Position numbers and translations under genes: made by a program. Positions 1-7,450 of a stretch of 52,500 nt of DNA are shown here, in pieces. The DNA comes from Chamaesiphon sp. GTDB taxonomy: Bacteria > Cyanobacteriota > Cyanobacteriia > Cyanobacteriales > Chamaesiphonaceae. The stretch spans positions 1 to 52,500 of the forward strand of contig JAGVCD010000371.1 of the NCBI GenBank assembly GCA_020059425.1, given 5' to 3'. The first letter of the stretch is position 1. The number at the start of each line of letters is the position of its first letter. The notes under the pieces were generated by a model. It worked only from the letters and a program-made list of their open reading frames with translations, was not told the DNA's origin and did no database searches.

Positions 1-99
1 ACCCGCCAACCTCGCCGGCAAGACGCAAGCTGAGATTATCCAACTGGCTAGCGACTACCTCCAAGTTCGCGAGACTGCCGCTAAGCAGATGCCCACACT
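1..99. repeat. Left terminal inverted repeat
   Basis: The first 99 bases are identical to the reverse complement of the last 99 bases (52402-52500). Base 100 is the first mismatch, after which the copies remain alignable at lower identity through a coding region. The cut at exactly 99 bases could be a k-mer overlap left by an assembler at a repeat, or the visible part of a longer terminal inverted repeat of a linear replicon. Confidence 0.95.
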
Positions 100-385
100 A
101 ATTACAATCCTTGACCACCTCGCCGATCCTTCCAGCGTACAAGAGGCTACAGACTGGTTTACCGCTAAATCTTGGCTGCATTCCAATGGCTACAGCCTGA
201 AAATGAACCCACGACAAAAGCGGCACTTCTACCGCGCGATCGCTGATTGCCACCGTTTCCTCACCATTGCTCAACCACAGAAGCACTCTGGCATCAACTA
301 TTACAACAACCTCCACCACATTCTGTTCGCAGCCTGTGCTGACAACACAGTCAAGCTGGTACGTCCCACTATCCCTTTTGTCTAA
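2..385 (+). CDS. Unknown protein, 3' part of gene (5' end off the window)
   Basis: An open frame enters from the left edge without a start and ends at 385 (127 codons visible). I do not recognise the family. The visible part is mostly polar and helical-looking, with a PTLITILDHLADPSS segment near visible residue 30. A diverged copy sits inverted at the right edge (52305-52499). Most differences between the copies past base 99 fall at third codon positions, so both evolved as coding sequence. The gene is followed by a hairpin-T-tract terminator. An internal ATG at 89 gives a 98-aa version, but the frame is open upstream and conserved in both copies, so a start outside the window is more likely. 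Confidence 0.7.
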   Translation, partial: PANLAGKTQAEIIQLASDYLQVRETAAKQMPTLITILDHLADPSSVQEATDWFTAKSWLHSNGYSLKMNPRQKRHFYRAIADCHRFLTIAQPQKHSGINYYNNLHHILFAACADNTVKLVRPTIPFV

Positions 386-414
386 CCCCCTATCCCGCAC
401 CCCAACTACCCACC

Positions 415-435
415 GCCCCCACACCGGGGCTTTTT
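415..435 (+). terminator. Rho-independent terminator
   Basis: Stem GCCCC (415-419) pairs with GGGGC (426-430), followed by TTTTT. The inverted right-end copy of the upstream gene has the same terminator (52285-52304, minus strand), so the duplication includes it. Confidence 0.75.
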
Positions 436-483
436 GTTGCCTAAAGCCCCCTGCCAATGTACAAGCGATCTTACCTGCTGAGC

Positions 484-513
484 TTGACATCCTACGTCCG
501 GGTCGCAGACAAT
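484..513 (+). promoter_or_regulatory. Possible sigma70-type promoter for the 257-aa gene
   Basis: TTGACA (484-489), an 18-bp spacer and GACAAT (508-513) lie 50 bp before the ATG at 563. The spacer is long and the -10 box is weak. The spacer contains GTCCGGGTC, resembling the 14-mer GTCCGGGTCTTGCG found elsewhere but in the opposite orientation to the gene. Confidence 0.35.
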
Positions 514-562
514 AGGAGTATCATCCAAATCGGTTGTACAAAAGACTTTTGAGGTTCTGGTT

Positions 563-1336
563 ATGGTTTCCGAAGTTTCCCTACAAAACTTAATCCCAAT
601 GCCCTCCCGATGGGGTGTAGCCACAAAGGCGATCCGAGTGCCACTGGAGTTTTTGGAGGATATTTACGCTTTAGTTGAGGAAAAAGTGGCTCAACTAAAA
701 GAAGCTTGTGCAAGTGCCGTTCAGGCTGAGGTAGTGCAAGAGGTAGTGCAAGAGCTAGGGCAAGTTGAGCCAGTGCCAAATGAAGTGGATTTATTGGCGA
801 TTCACGAGCAAGAAAAGCAATCAAAAACTCGCCAGCAAGCTAAACTCGAACGCCGGAAAGCAGCAGCCAAAAAAAATGCTGCTGTAACCTTCACCGACGT
901 AAGAATAGAAACAAACGACGAAATAATTGAAGATGCTAAATATCGATATTCTTTGAAATTAGCCACAGACAAGCATCAGGAAATGGTAGAGTTTCTCGCT
1001 AAGATTGAGAAAGAATCCGGCAAAGAAAAAAGAAACAGCTACATCCAGCAGCTTATGTATTTCCCGTGGCTTTCCCATTTAAGTGATGGCTTGGATTGGC
1101 AGTGGCATACGTGCGACGGAATCCCGCTCAAAGAAGAGTGTGAGAAGTATTTTGACAACTGGATTCTCACCACAGAATTCATGCAAGATGAGATGGATTT
1201 TGTGAATTTAATCACCGAATTGCTTCAGACTTACAATGAGGCTTCATTGGCAATTGATGCTTATATCCTTGACTGGAAAGGCACTGATAAAGAGTTAATT
1301 AAGCAATTAGATAGATTCAGAAAGCAATACTATTAA
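563..1336 (+). CDS. Hypothetical protein, 257 aa, possible DNA-binding N-terminus
   Basis: Unrecognised soluble protein. The N-terminus carries TKAIRVPLEFLEDI (about residues 22-35), which resembles the short beta-strand plus helix start seen in many small cyanobacterial plasmid and phage DNA-binding proteins (ribbon-helix-helix-like). That resemblance is inference. Residues 85-110 are very basic and the C-terminal 120 residues are rich in acidic residues and tryptophan. TGAGG lies 7 nt before the ATG. The gene stands alone, with a promoter-like sequence upstream and a hairpin at 1337-1352 downstream. It converges on the large fusion gene. Confidence 0.7.
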   Translation: MVSEVSLQNLIPMPSRWGVATKAIRVPLEFLEDIYALVEEKVAQLKEACASAVQAEVVQEVVQELGQVEPVPNEVDLLAIHEQEKQSKTRQQAKLERRKAAAKKNAAVTFTDVRIETNDEIIEDAKYRYSLKLATDKHQEMVEFLAKIEKESGKEKRNSYIQQLMYFPWLSHLSDGLDWQWHTCDGIPLKEECEKYFDNWILTTEFMQDEMDFVNLITELLQTYNEASLAIDAYILDWKGTDKELIKQLDRFRKQYY

Positions 1337-1355
1337 ACCGCCTTGTGGCGGTCGT
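1337..1355 (+). terminator. Hairpin after the 257-aa gene
   Basis: ACCGCC (1337-1342), loop TTGT, GGCGGT (1347-1352). The following sequence has only a short T run, so termination is probable but not certain. It lies in the gap between converging genes and could act for either. Confidence 0.45.
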
Positions 1356-1374
1356 TTGGTGTCGCAAATATACT

Positions 1375-4212
1375 TTACCTTGTTACAAAAGGATTTAACC
1401 CTTTATTGTGTTTGGCTAGTAATTCTCGATTTTCTTTAATCCAAGTATTGGCTTTGTTATTGCCAATTTTGCAAAGCTTTGCCACTACCGTTTGCCCAAC
1501 ATATACTCGCCGATTGCCTACATTTTGCTCCATAAATTGAAGCATTGTTTGAGTAATGCGATCGCCCTCTTCAACTGGCTTGCTTTCCATAATCCGCTGC
1601 ACTTGGGCCTCTATTTTTTCAACCGAGGGAATGCCCTCTGGCGTGCGGTGAAATAGGGGAATCTCATCAGCCCCTAAAGTAATTATTTTGGTTAGCCCCG
1701 ATCGATTGGATTTATCCCAAATATAGATCCAGGTTGGGCATTGGTCGGTTGCCCAAGTACCATTTTTACCCTTGCGGTAACAATACCGGGGAACGCTGAT
1801 AGCAAGTGTGGGCGGGTGCGCTTTGAGGAAGTCGCGGCGATCGTCGCACCCCTCAATCCAGTTTTGTCGCAGTATCATGACAATCCCCTTTTTAGCATGG
1901 GAATAGGCATTTTTGACTATGGGTGCGCTCATATCGGCGTAAGGCGGATTAGTGACAATCCAATTAGCGGGCGGTAGCTGCTGCCAACTTTCCGGCAGTC
2001 TCGCATCACTGTGGTGATCCGCTGGTTTAGCGGGGTCAATGTCGTTTGTCCAGATTTTGAAGTTAGCCATTTGGAGGATTGACGCGATCGCCCCGTGACC
2101 GACACAGCACTCTCCGATCGTTCCCGACAGCGGTACGTTAGCTAGAGTGAGCAAGGTTAGCCACGGTGGAGTTTCGTAAAAATCGAACTCGTGGCGAGAC
2201 GCGATTTGTGGTATAATCGCATCAATATTTTTTGAGGGCGCGGTTGCGTCCACATTTTCGATTGGGCATTCTTTTTCCAATTTTGCACGCACCTCTTCAT
2301 GACGCCCGCTGATATCAGCGGTAATTGCGGGGCTGCTGTCAATTTTTACTAACTTAATTGCAGTCGCAACAACAGGGACAAATTTGTGATCGACAACCTC
2401 AAGAAATGGCGGCATCTCCCACTGCCAAAGCCCCTGCATCCCTCTCGCGGCTACAGGCTCGATTGTCCGCACATTTTCCAATCTCCAAGCCCAACGCCCA
2501 ACCGACCAATCGCCACACATCCGCTCTGTGTCGGATTGAGCTGCAATAAATGCTGCATCCATCTGCACGCAATCCGCCAAATCCGCGATCGCAACTATTG
2601 CACCGCGCGGCACTTTAGATGCAGGGATGCCAAGTAATTTGAGCAAACGCGGATCTTCCTCAATTTTTTTAGCAGCGTGAATTGCGATCGGGCCTCTGTA
2701 TTTTGTAGGCCACGATCTAGTTTCAAAACATTTATGCCCGCTGGCTATTAGTGAAGCCCAAGGCTGATGCAGGCTAATTGCTGTAATTTGCTGCTGATTC
2801 TCAATTGCTGACTTTTGGCTAGCTGGCAACTCATCCACTCTGGCCACCAACCTATTTAATCCCTGCGACCATCCTGACCAATGTTTGCCACCATCATTTT
2901 TGAGGAAATAATCGTAGCCGACTCCATTCTCAGGCTCTCTGAGATCAGCGACAATCGCGGGTAGATCGCACCACAGAACCCGATCGCCAATTTCAAAAAC
3001 AGGGACTTGCTCTGCGACTACTTCTTCCTTTTCCCACTTTTCAACTACTGCCTCAACCTCTCTTAAATCCGCCACAAAATCAGATTTAGACTTAACTGCA
3101 TACCGCGAATAATTAAGCGCGGGAATGTTGCCTACACTCAATTTATGCCCTAATATTTCGCTGCGGTACAACAACGAATACTTAGAATCATTTTTGTATT
3201 TTGACTCGACAATTGTCACCCATGCAGCGCGTAAGTCGCTGCAAGTAGGTACGTTTTTTTCGACTGGAATCCACGCCAAAATGGGTGCAATTCCTAACCG
3301 ATTGATTTGGATTCTGATATTATCGGCCTCTTTCCCCTCTGCAAATTCACCCGCCTCAACTCTGGCGAGATGATTCTTGATTTGACATGACTCCCTAAAT
3401 TTCTCCAGCTTCTCAACAAACAACTTAGGGCTGCACCTAATTAGCGGGATGTAATAATCCTCAAAAACCTCATCCCTTTTCTTGGCTTGACCCCCAAACT
3501 TTAACCCCTCACCATCTACCTCCTCAAACTCGCCACTAATTACAATTTCGATCGGACGGCGACCGCTAGCAGCAATCAAGCCCGCTCCAATTTCCCAAAC
3601 TTGCTCTGAGGCGAGTAATTTGCCGACACATTGCTCGTATAGATCGGCATCAATTGGCTTCTGATCGGCTAAACTTTCAACTACTTTTTGACTGGCTTTT
3701 TGATTGATTTCAGCCCAATTAGTGTCAGCAATCCCCGTGTACTTGTAGTAGAGATGACGCAGCCACTGGCTACCATCTGGTTTGATTTGATAAAATCCTG
3801 TTGTGCCTTCTGTAGCTGGCAATTCTTTGACCAACTTGCTGTACGGGGCAAGCTTGTTGCTCCGGGATTTTGGGCTGTATTCTCGCCCCTTAACAAACAA
3901 CCACACACACAGCAAAAAGCACAATTCTTGAATCGCCACCGCATCATTTAATTTAGCCAGTGCATCCGCAAACTCTTGAGGATTAGCAAGGTTAATTGGT
4001 GCTGGTGCTGGTGCTGGTGCTGGTGCGCTAGCTTTGATGGCTGCGTATTCCTCCAAAGTAATCAGATCGGAAAGCTTTGCCCAAAAGCTTTCACCAGTAC
4101 AAAACGACACCCGAAGCGATTTAGATTTTTGCGAAATTTGGTTACGAGCGCAAGTGACAGGCATATATTCGCCGTCAACTTTCAATACTAATTTGTCGTT
4201 AAATTTAAACAT
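1375..4212 (-). CDS. Telomere-resolvase-like recombinase fused to ASCH and DNA methyltransferase-like domains
   Basis: A 945-aa multidomain protein. The start at 4212 has GAGG 6 nt upstream; an in-frame TTG at 4224 is less likely. Residues 80-380 resemble the catalytic domain of telomere resolvases (ResT/TelK/TelN type): GRRP at 217-220, a Lys pair in GGQAKK (K244), R328, H356 in ILGHK and Y368 in NYSRY. The order R-K-R-H-Y and the spacing from the first Arg to Lys and from His to Tyr match that group better than Xer-type integrases. An Ala-Pro repeat (about 63-72) separates a small N-terminal domain. Residues 475-598 look like an ASCH domain (ISLHQPWASLI). Residues 672-845 look like an N6-adenine methyltransferase with NPPY at 755-758. 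Hairpin-ended linear DNA formation is known for the family; activity here is inferred. A 22-bp operator covers the promoter. Confidence 0.75.
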   Translation of the reverse strand: MFKFNDKLVLKVDGEYMPVTCARNQISQKSKSLRVSFCTGESFWAKLSDLITLEEYAAIKASAPAPAPAPAPINLANPQEFADALAKLNDAVAIQELCFLLCVWLFVKGREYSPKSRSNKLAPYSKLVKELPATEGTTGFYQIKPDGSQWLRHLYYKYTGIADTNWAEINQKASQKVVESLADQKPIDADLYEQCVGKLLASEQVWEIGAGLIAASGRRPIEIVISGEFEEVDGEGLKFGGQAKKRDEVFEDYYIPLIRCSPKLFVEKLEKFRESCQIKNHLARVEAGEFAEGKEADNIRIQINRLGIAPILAWIPVEKNVPTCSDLRAAWVTIVESKYKNDSKYSLLYRSEILGHKLSVGNIPALNYSRYAVKSKSDFVADLREVEAVVEKWEKEEVVAEQVPVFEIGDRVLWCDLPAIVADLREPENGVGYDYFLKNDGGKHWSGWSQGLNRLVARVDELPASQKSAIENQQQITAISLHQPWASLIASGHKCFETRSWPTKYRGPIAIHAAKKIEEDPRLLKLLGIPASKVPRGAIVAIADLADCVQMDAAFIAAQSDTERMCGDWSVGRWAWRLENVRTIEPVAARGMQGLWQWEMPPFLEVVDHKFVPVVATAIKLVKIDSSPAITADISGRHEEVRAKLEKECPIENVDATAPSKNIDAIIPQIASRHEFDFYETPPWLTLLTLANVPLSGTIGECCVGHGAIASILQMANFKIWTNDIDPAKPADHHSDARLPESWQQLPPANWIVTNPPYADMSAPIVKNAYSHAKKGIVMILRQNWIEGCDDRRDFLKAHPPTLAISVPRYCYRKGKNGTWATDQCPTWIYIWDKSNRSGLTKIITLGADEIPLFHRTPEGIPSVEKIEAQVQRIMESKPVEEGDRITQTMLQFMEQNVGNRRVYVGQTVVAKLCKIGNNKANTWIKENRELLAKHNKGLNPFVTR
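3998..4026 (-). repeat. GGTGCT microsatellite encoding an Ala-Pro linker
   Basis: About four and a half tandem copies of the hexamer GGTGCT on the plus strand encode alternating Ala and Pro in the linker of the recombinase fusion. Copy-number slippage would keep the frame and only change linker length. Confidence 0.8.
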
Positions 4213-4240
4213 GATAGACCTCAAGTTGAATAAACTACCT

Positions 4241-4262
4241 TTATCCTAACATACTGGGATAA
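4241..4262 (-). promoter_or_regulatory. 22-bp palindromic operator (copy 1) over the recombinase promoter
   Basis: TTATCC (4241-4246), ten bases, GGATAA (4257-4262). On the minus strand a TTGACT box lies just upstream and TAGGAT just inside, giving a promoter overlapped by the palindrome. The same layout (TTATCC, 10 nt, GGATAA) recurs at 5137, 15305 and 18521, consistent with one repressor controlling four transcripts. Confidence 0.7.
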
Positions 4263-4309
4263 GGGTAGTCAATCAGGAAAAAACTAAGCTCAGGTGCATT
4301 TATTATTAA

Positions 4310-5056
4310 TTAAAATTCGATCCATTCAAACTCAATTCGTCCGTCGCGACCATCGCCTCGGCCGGGTGGCTGATCGTCGATACAGCCGATCAATTCGCCA
4401 TTTTCCCAAATCTCATTATCGCAATCGTATGCGATAGGATCATTAAGTAGAATGCGATCGTGAATACGCTGAATGTGATTAGGGATCTCTGCAAGAATCG
4501 CATTAATGTAGCGATTCTTTTTCGTCGAAGACCAGCGAGAATCAATCCATTTACCCGCGCTAGATAGCACCTGAACCACGGGATGGCCGTAAAGGCTGAT
4601 GACCTCAAATTGACGTTTTTCTCCATCCACCGTAATTGTGCCACGATGATCATCGTGCCACCAAAACTCAGTTTTGGGCGGGGCGATCACGGCATCGATC
4701 CGATTAATCAAGCTCCGGATTTCTGCCATTTGATTGCTCAAAGTAGCTTGCACCGATGCCAGCAACTTTTGGGTAGCGGCTAGCTGCTCTTCGAGTTCGC
4801 GGTGGGCTTCAGAATCACCTTGGTACACGGCCACTTGTGCAGCATCGGCAACTGCATCAATGTCGGCGGTGAGTTCGGCAACCAACTCATCAGCGACAGA
4901 TTGAATCTTTGCTACTTGGCTATTGAGTACCGCATCCGCCCAACTAGCCCGCTTCCGCAGGTCGGCAGTGGGTACAGCGCCGATTTTGCGGGCGATCGCT
5001 TTGATTTCAACCAGAGATAGAGACGAAAGAGTTTCGACAGTGTAAAATGGGTTCAT
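4310..5056 (-). CDS. SAP-like N-terminal domain protein, 248 aa
   Basis: Residues 8-45 (LSSLSLVEIKAIARKIG then a Trp-containing helix) resemble a SAP/Rho-N-like helix-turn-helix fold common in cyanobacterial nucleic-acid-binding proteins. Residues 50-125 are predicted coiled coil. Residues 130-185 form a Trp-rich region of unknown type, and the C-terminus is acidic with a Gly-Arg patch. The start at 5056 is preceded by AAAGGA within the CCACCAAAGGA context shared with two other operator-controlled genes. A strong hairpin lies in the 5' leader and operator copy 2 lies at the promoter. Function unknown; nucleic-acid binding is inferred. Confidence 0.7.
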   Translation of the reverse strand: MNPFYTVETLSSLSLVEIKAIARKIGAVPTADLRKRASWADAVLNSQVAKIQSVADELVAELTADIDAVADAAQVAVYQGDSEAHRELEEQLAATQKLLASVQATLSNQMAEIRSLINRIDAVIAPPKTEFWWHDDHRGTITVDGEKRQFEVISLYGHPVVQVLSSAGKWIDSRWSSTKKNRYINAILAEIPNHIQRIHDRILLNDPIAYDCDNEIWENGELIGCIDDQPPGRGDGRDGRIEFEWIEF

Positions 5057-5086
5057 GATAATGATCCTTTGGTGGGTTTGTTATTG

Positions 5087-5120
5087 ATACGCCGCTTGGC
5101 CTGATAACTTAGCGGCGTAT
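5087..5120 (-). promoter_or_regulatory. 5' leader hairpin of the SAP-like gene
   Basis: ATACGCCGCT (5087-5096) pairs perfectly with AGCGGCGTAT (5111-5120), a 10-bp stem with a 14-nt loop. It lies between the promoter and the start codon at 5056, so it would form in the mRNA leader. Confidence 0.7.
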
Positions 5121-5136
5121 ATCTTAGTATACAGCC

Positions 5137-5158
5137 TTATCCCAAGACTTCAGGATAA
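5137..5158 (-). promoter_or_regulatory. 22-bp palindromic operator (copy 2)
   Basis: TTATCC (5137-5142), ten bases, GGATAA (5153-5158). Reading leftward it is followed by TATACT, a likely -10 box, so the palindrome lies in the -35/spacer region of the SAP-like gene's promoter. Confidence 0.7.
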
Positions 5159-5224
5159 GGTTGTGATTAATATTCTAGGAGTTTGAGCGCTACTGAGATA
5201 AGCAGCGCTAATTGGTGTGGGGAT

Positions 5225-6100
5225 TTAGGTATTTTGATAGTGAGAGGCTACCAAATCGTCGATCAATCGCTTGTAGATTGGATCTGTCGGCAAGTAGCCC
5301 ATACTCCTCAAACTCTCCACAAGATTGACAATCCGAATGTCGATTGGTGGTAGTTGCTGTTTTTGTGGCTGCGGTGGTGTTGGTTTGGGTTTGGCGATCG
5401 CCTCACTGTCAATCTTGAATCCAGCCAACTGGTGCATATATACTGTTGCACCAGCCGTTCCCATTGCTTCGGCTAGTTCGGGATTGTCTTTGATAGCCCA
5501 TTTAAAAACTAGGCTTGCAGGGATTAAGTTGTAGGTCTTTAAACCTTTTACTGTCTGGAGTTCAGCCGTTTTAAGTCCATATTGGTTGTAGGTATTGCAG
5601 CGTTTATTTATAGCCTGCTGACTCAATCCACTCATGCGGGCATAGCCGGATTGTGTTGCCCATGCCTCACCGGTTTTGCGATCAATTATCAACTCGATCC
5701 CATCTCGATCGAACCGCTCCAAATTTTCATTCGCTAGCGGTTCCGCAATCGGCACAATCTCAGCTTTCTTGTGGAACTGACTCAAGTCGATCGGCTGTTG
5801 CAAAAACCCGAACAAGTCGCCATCAACTGCTTTGGCCAACTCAGGGTTGTCCTTGGCTAGCCACTCGCAAGCCAAATCGCTAGGGATGAGATTGCAAGGC
5901 CGATAGCCGCGACCGGGTACTTTGAGATCCTTTGTCTCTTTGACTTTGCCTGCAAGCATGGCCCTGATAGTCCGCTCCGAGATGGTTTGCTTTGGTTTAC
6001 CGCTGAGCTTGATGTAGCCGTTGAGCGTAATGAAAATTTCGCCACGCTTGCTTAGCGCCAATTGAATGCCGTTTTTGATGGAAAGTGTTAGATTGTTCAT
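5225..6100 (-). CDS. KilA/antirepressor-like regulator with duplicated DNA-binding module
   Basis: 291 aa. Residues 18-85 (a RGEIFITLNGYIKLSG segment, then a helix-turn-helix-like QTISERTIRAML) and residues 135-205 (KTGEAWATQSGYARMSG, then SQQAINKR) are two copies of one module, each ending in a YNLIP or CNLIP plus LA..WL..DNPELA segment. This resembles phage antirepressor/KilA-type N-terminal domains. The C-terminal 60 residues follow a Pro/Gln-rich linker. The mRNA leader has the 15-nt hairpin shared with other regulators here (6105-6119) and an outer nested stem (6126-6161). A TATAAT box precedes it at about 6172-6177. It probably regulates lysis-lysogeny or plasmid maintenance; that is inference. 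Confidence 0.65.
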   Translation of the reverse strand: MNNLTLSIKNGIQLALSKRGEIFITLNGYIKLSGKPKQTISERTIRAMLAGKVKETKDLKVPGRGYRPCNLIPSDLACEWLAKDNPELAKAVDGDLFGFLQQPIDLSQFHKKAEIVPIAEPLANENLERFDRDGIELIIDRKTGEAWATQSGYARMSGLSQQAINKRCNTYNQYGLKTAELQTVKGLKTYNLIPASLVFKWAIKDNPELAEAMGTAGATVYMHQLAGFKIDSEAIAKPKPTPPQPQKQQLPPIDIRIVNLVESLRSMGYLPTDPIYKRLIDDLVASHYQNT

Positions 6101-6161
6101 GTCGCCTATGTACAGTAGGTTGACTGCCGACGGTGAGGGGTGTTTGCTGCACCCTGTCGGC
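6101..6161 (-). promoter_or_regulatory. Structured mRNA leader with 4-7-4 hairpin
   Basis: On the minus strand: outer stem GCCGAC/GTCGGC (6126-6131 with 6156-6161) enclosing GGGTG, a 7-nt loop CAGCAAA and CACCC; then a linker; then CCTA-CTGTACA-TAGG (6105-6119), four bases before the ATG. This is one of nine such hairpins in the window. Confidence 0.65.
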
Positions 6162-6191
6162 TAATACTCCTATTATACACCATATCCAAAC

Positions 6192-6220
6192 AAAAACCGC
6201 CCAATTAACGGGCGGTTTTG
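6192..6220 (-). terminator. Rho-independent terminator of the exonuclease gene
   Basis: AAAACCGCCC and GGGCGGTTTT form a 10-bp stem around a 7-nt loop. Reading leftward, the T-rich arm continues as a T tract. It ends the transcript from 7085 just before the promoter of the 6100 gene. Confidence 0.75.
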
Positions 6221-6236
6221 CTATTACCAAATCTGG

Positions 6237-7085
6237 CTAAAACGGAATTGGATCGAAGTCCTCATCTTCCTTATTGGCTAATTCAAACTTTCTAGGATGA
6301 TGGCTGCACAACTTGATAGGGCGCTTCTGGAATGGCAATCCAACGTAATCACGCCACGGCTGCGAGGGGAATATCCAAATAGGAAACTTGATCGAAATAC
6401 TTTCAGCCACAACAATAAACAGGAATAGAATATTAGCCTGTGTCCAGTGGTAGTTATCTCTAACAAGTGCCACTGATACAATCCGCTCTGCAAATAATTG
6501 ATTTAGCACCGCCCATACTTCCCGCCAATTTGTAAGCGAAGGATCGCAATGCAGCACCCTGGTTTCGTAGCAAACCGGATCGATTAGATGGGTGCGACGC
6601 TGATACAAATCATGCAACAACATCACGTCATTCAGGCAGTAATCAATCACCTCCTGCCTCTTCCCCGCTTCCCACAAGACCGGGACATTTGCCCCGCGAC
6701 CTGTTTTTTCGCGCCCTAAATTGCGCTTAACCAGTTGTGCCAGATTATACCCTGGTGTACAAGGGCCGCTGATAGGCTCACCCGCAGCGCGTCGCACTTC
6801 CACCATCAAATCGTAGGTAGTTTCGATGTGGATGCCGTGGGCTTTGCACAAAAGATCGTCAAACGCGATCGAGTTAAATCCGACAATTTCCTCAGCTTGG
6901 TTAGCTAACTCCTGAAAGCGATCGAACCCCTCATCGCACGTAAAAGCTTGCAGCCGCTGATCTTTGGGTAGCCACGAGACATGACAGCCAATTACCGAGA
7001 TACCCAGATAGGTGTAGTTTTGCCAGTCCGATCCGCTGCGGATCGGATTAATAATTTCGCAGTCGTAGAATAGTGTGCGTTTCAT
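6237..7085 (-). CDS. DEDDy-family 3'-5' exonuclease
   Basis: 282 aa. It shows the three exonuclease motifs of the RNase H-like DEDDy group: D8 and E10 in FYDCE, the ExoII segment GFNSIAFDD (69-77), and ExoIII with Y149 and D153 (YCLND). This matches small phage and plasmid proteins related to the exonuclease domain of family B polymerases. Residues 180-282 have no motif I recognise and no polymerase domain is present, so it is a stand-alone nuclease. AGGAG precedes the ATG at 7085. A role in DNA processing, perhaps with Bet (41476-42231), is plausible but unproven. Confidence 0.7.
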   Translation of the reverse strand: MKRTLFYDCEIINPIRSGSDWQNYTYLGISVIGCHVSWLPKDQRLQAFTCDEGFDRFQELANQAEEIVGFNSIAFDDLLCKAHGIHIETTYDLMVEVRRAAGEPISGPCTPGYNLAQLVKRNLGREKTGRGANVPVLWEAGKRQEVIDYCLNDVMLLHDLYQRRTHLIDPVCYETRVLHCDPSLTNWREVWAVLNQLFAERIVSVALVRDNYHWTQANILFLFIVVAESISIKFPIWIFPSQPWRDYVGLPFQKRPIKLCSHHPRKFELANKEDEDFDPIPF

Positions 7086-7151
7086 GGCTTAATCTCCTGT
7101 ATTGCTGAGTTGGTAAGGTGTGTGGTGTTTTTGTGATTTTGACGATCGGAA

Positions 7152-7450
7152 AATGATGATCGTCATACATCAAGTCTTGTGTGATAAGGGTTTTAGCCAA
7201 AATTGGACGCTTATCGGGTAAAAAAAGTGATCAATGACGATCATAAAAAACGATGATCAGTATGGCTTGTTTTAACGTCGGAATCAGGGTTGCGACGTTT
7301 TCGTAAAAAACAATGATCATCACTGCGTTTTATGATCATTGTTTTTTAGAGAGCAAAGGGTTCAAACCTTTGCTGTGTAAGACTTGACGTATGATGATCA
7401 TCATTTTCGGCGTTTTATGATCATCATTTTTTTTATGATCATCACTTGTT
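7152..7450. repeat. Cluster of TGATCATCA-type repeats in a gene-free block
   Basis: The 365-bp gap 7086-7450 has no credible gene. It holds about eight copies of a degenerate ATGATSATCAT element: near 7152, 7228, 7238, 7251, 7312, 7332, 7391, 7417 and 7434, several of them palindromic. Copies at 7306-7320 and 7332-7347 form a 16-bp inverted repeat (AAAAAACAATGATCAT and its complement) that could also end the 792-aa ATPase transcript. Iterated short repeats in a gap are typical of replication origins, partition sites or clustered operators. Confidence 0.75.

Noticed and set aside
492..505. GTCCGGGTCGCAGA as a fourth copy of the CGCAAGACCCGGAC motif
   Set aside because: It matches only about 9 bases, and its orientation relative to the gene is reversed.
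1375..4212. Ordinary integrase
   Set aside because: The GRRP motif, the residue spacing and the fusion partners fit telomere resolvases better than Xer or phage integrases, and no attachment site was seen. Certainty needs a profile search.
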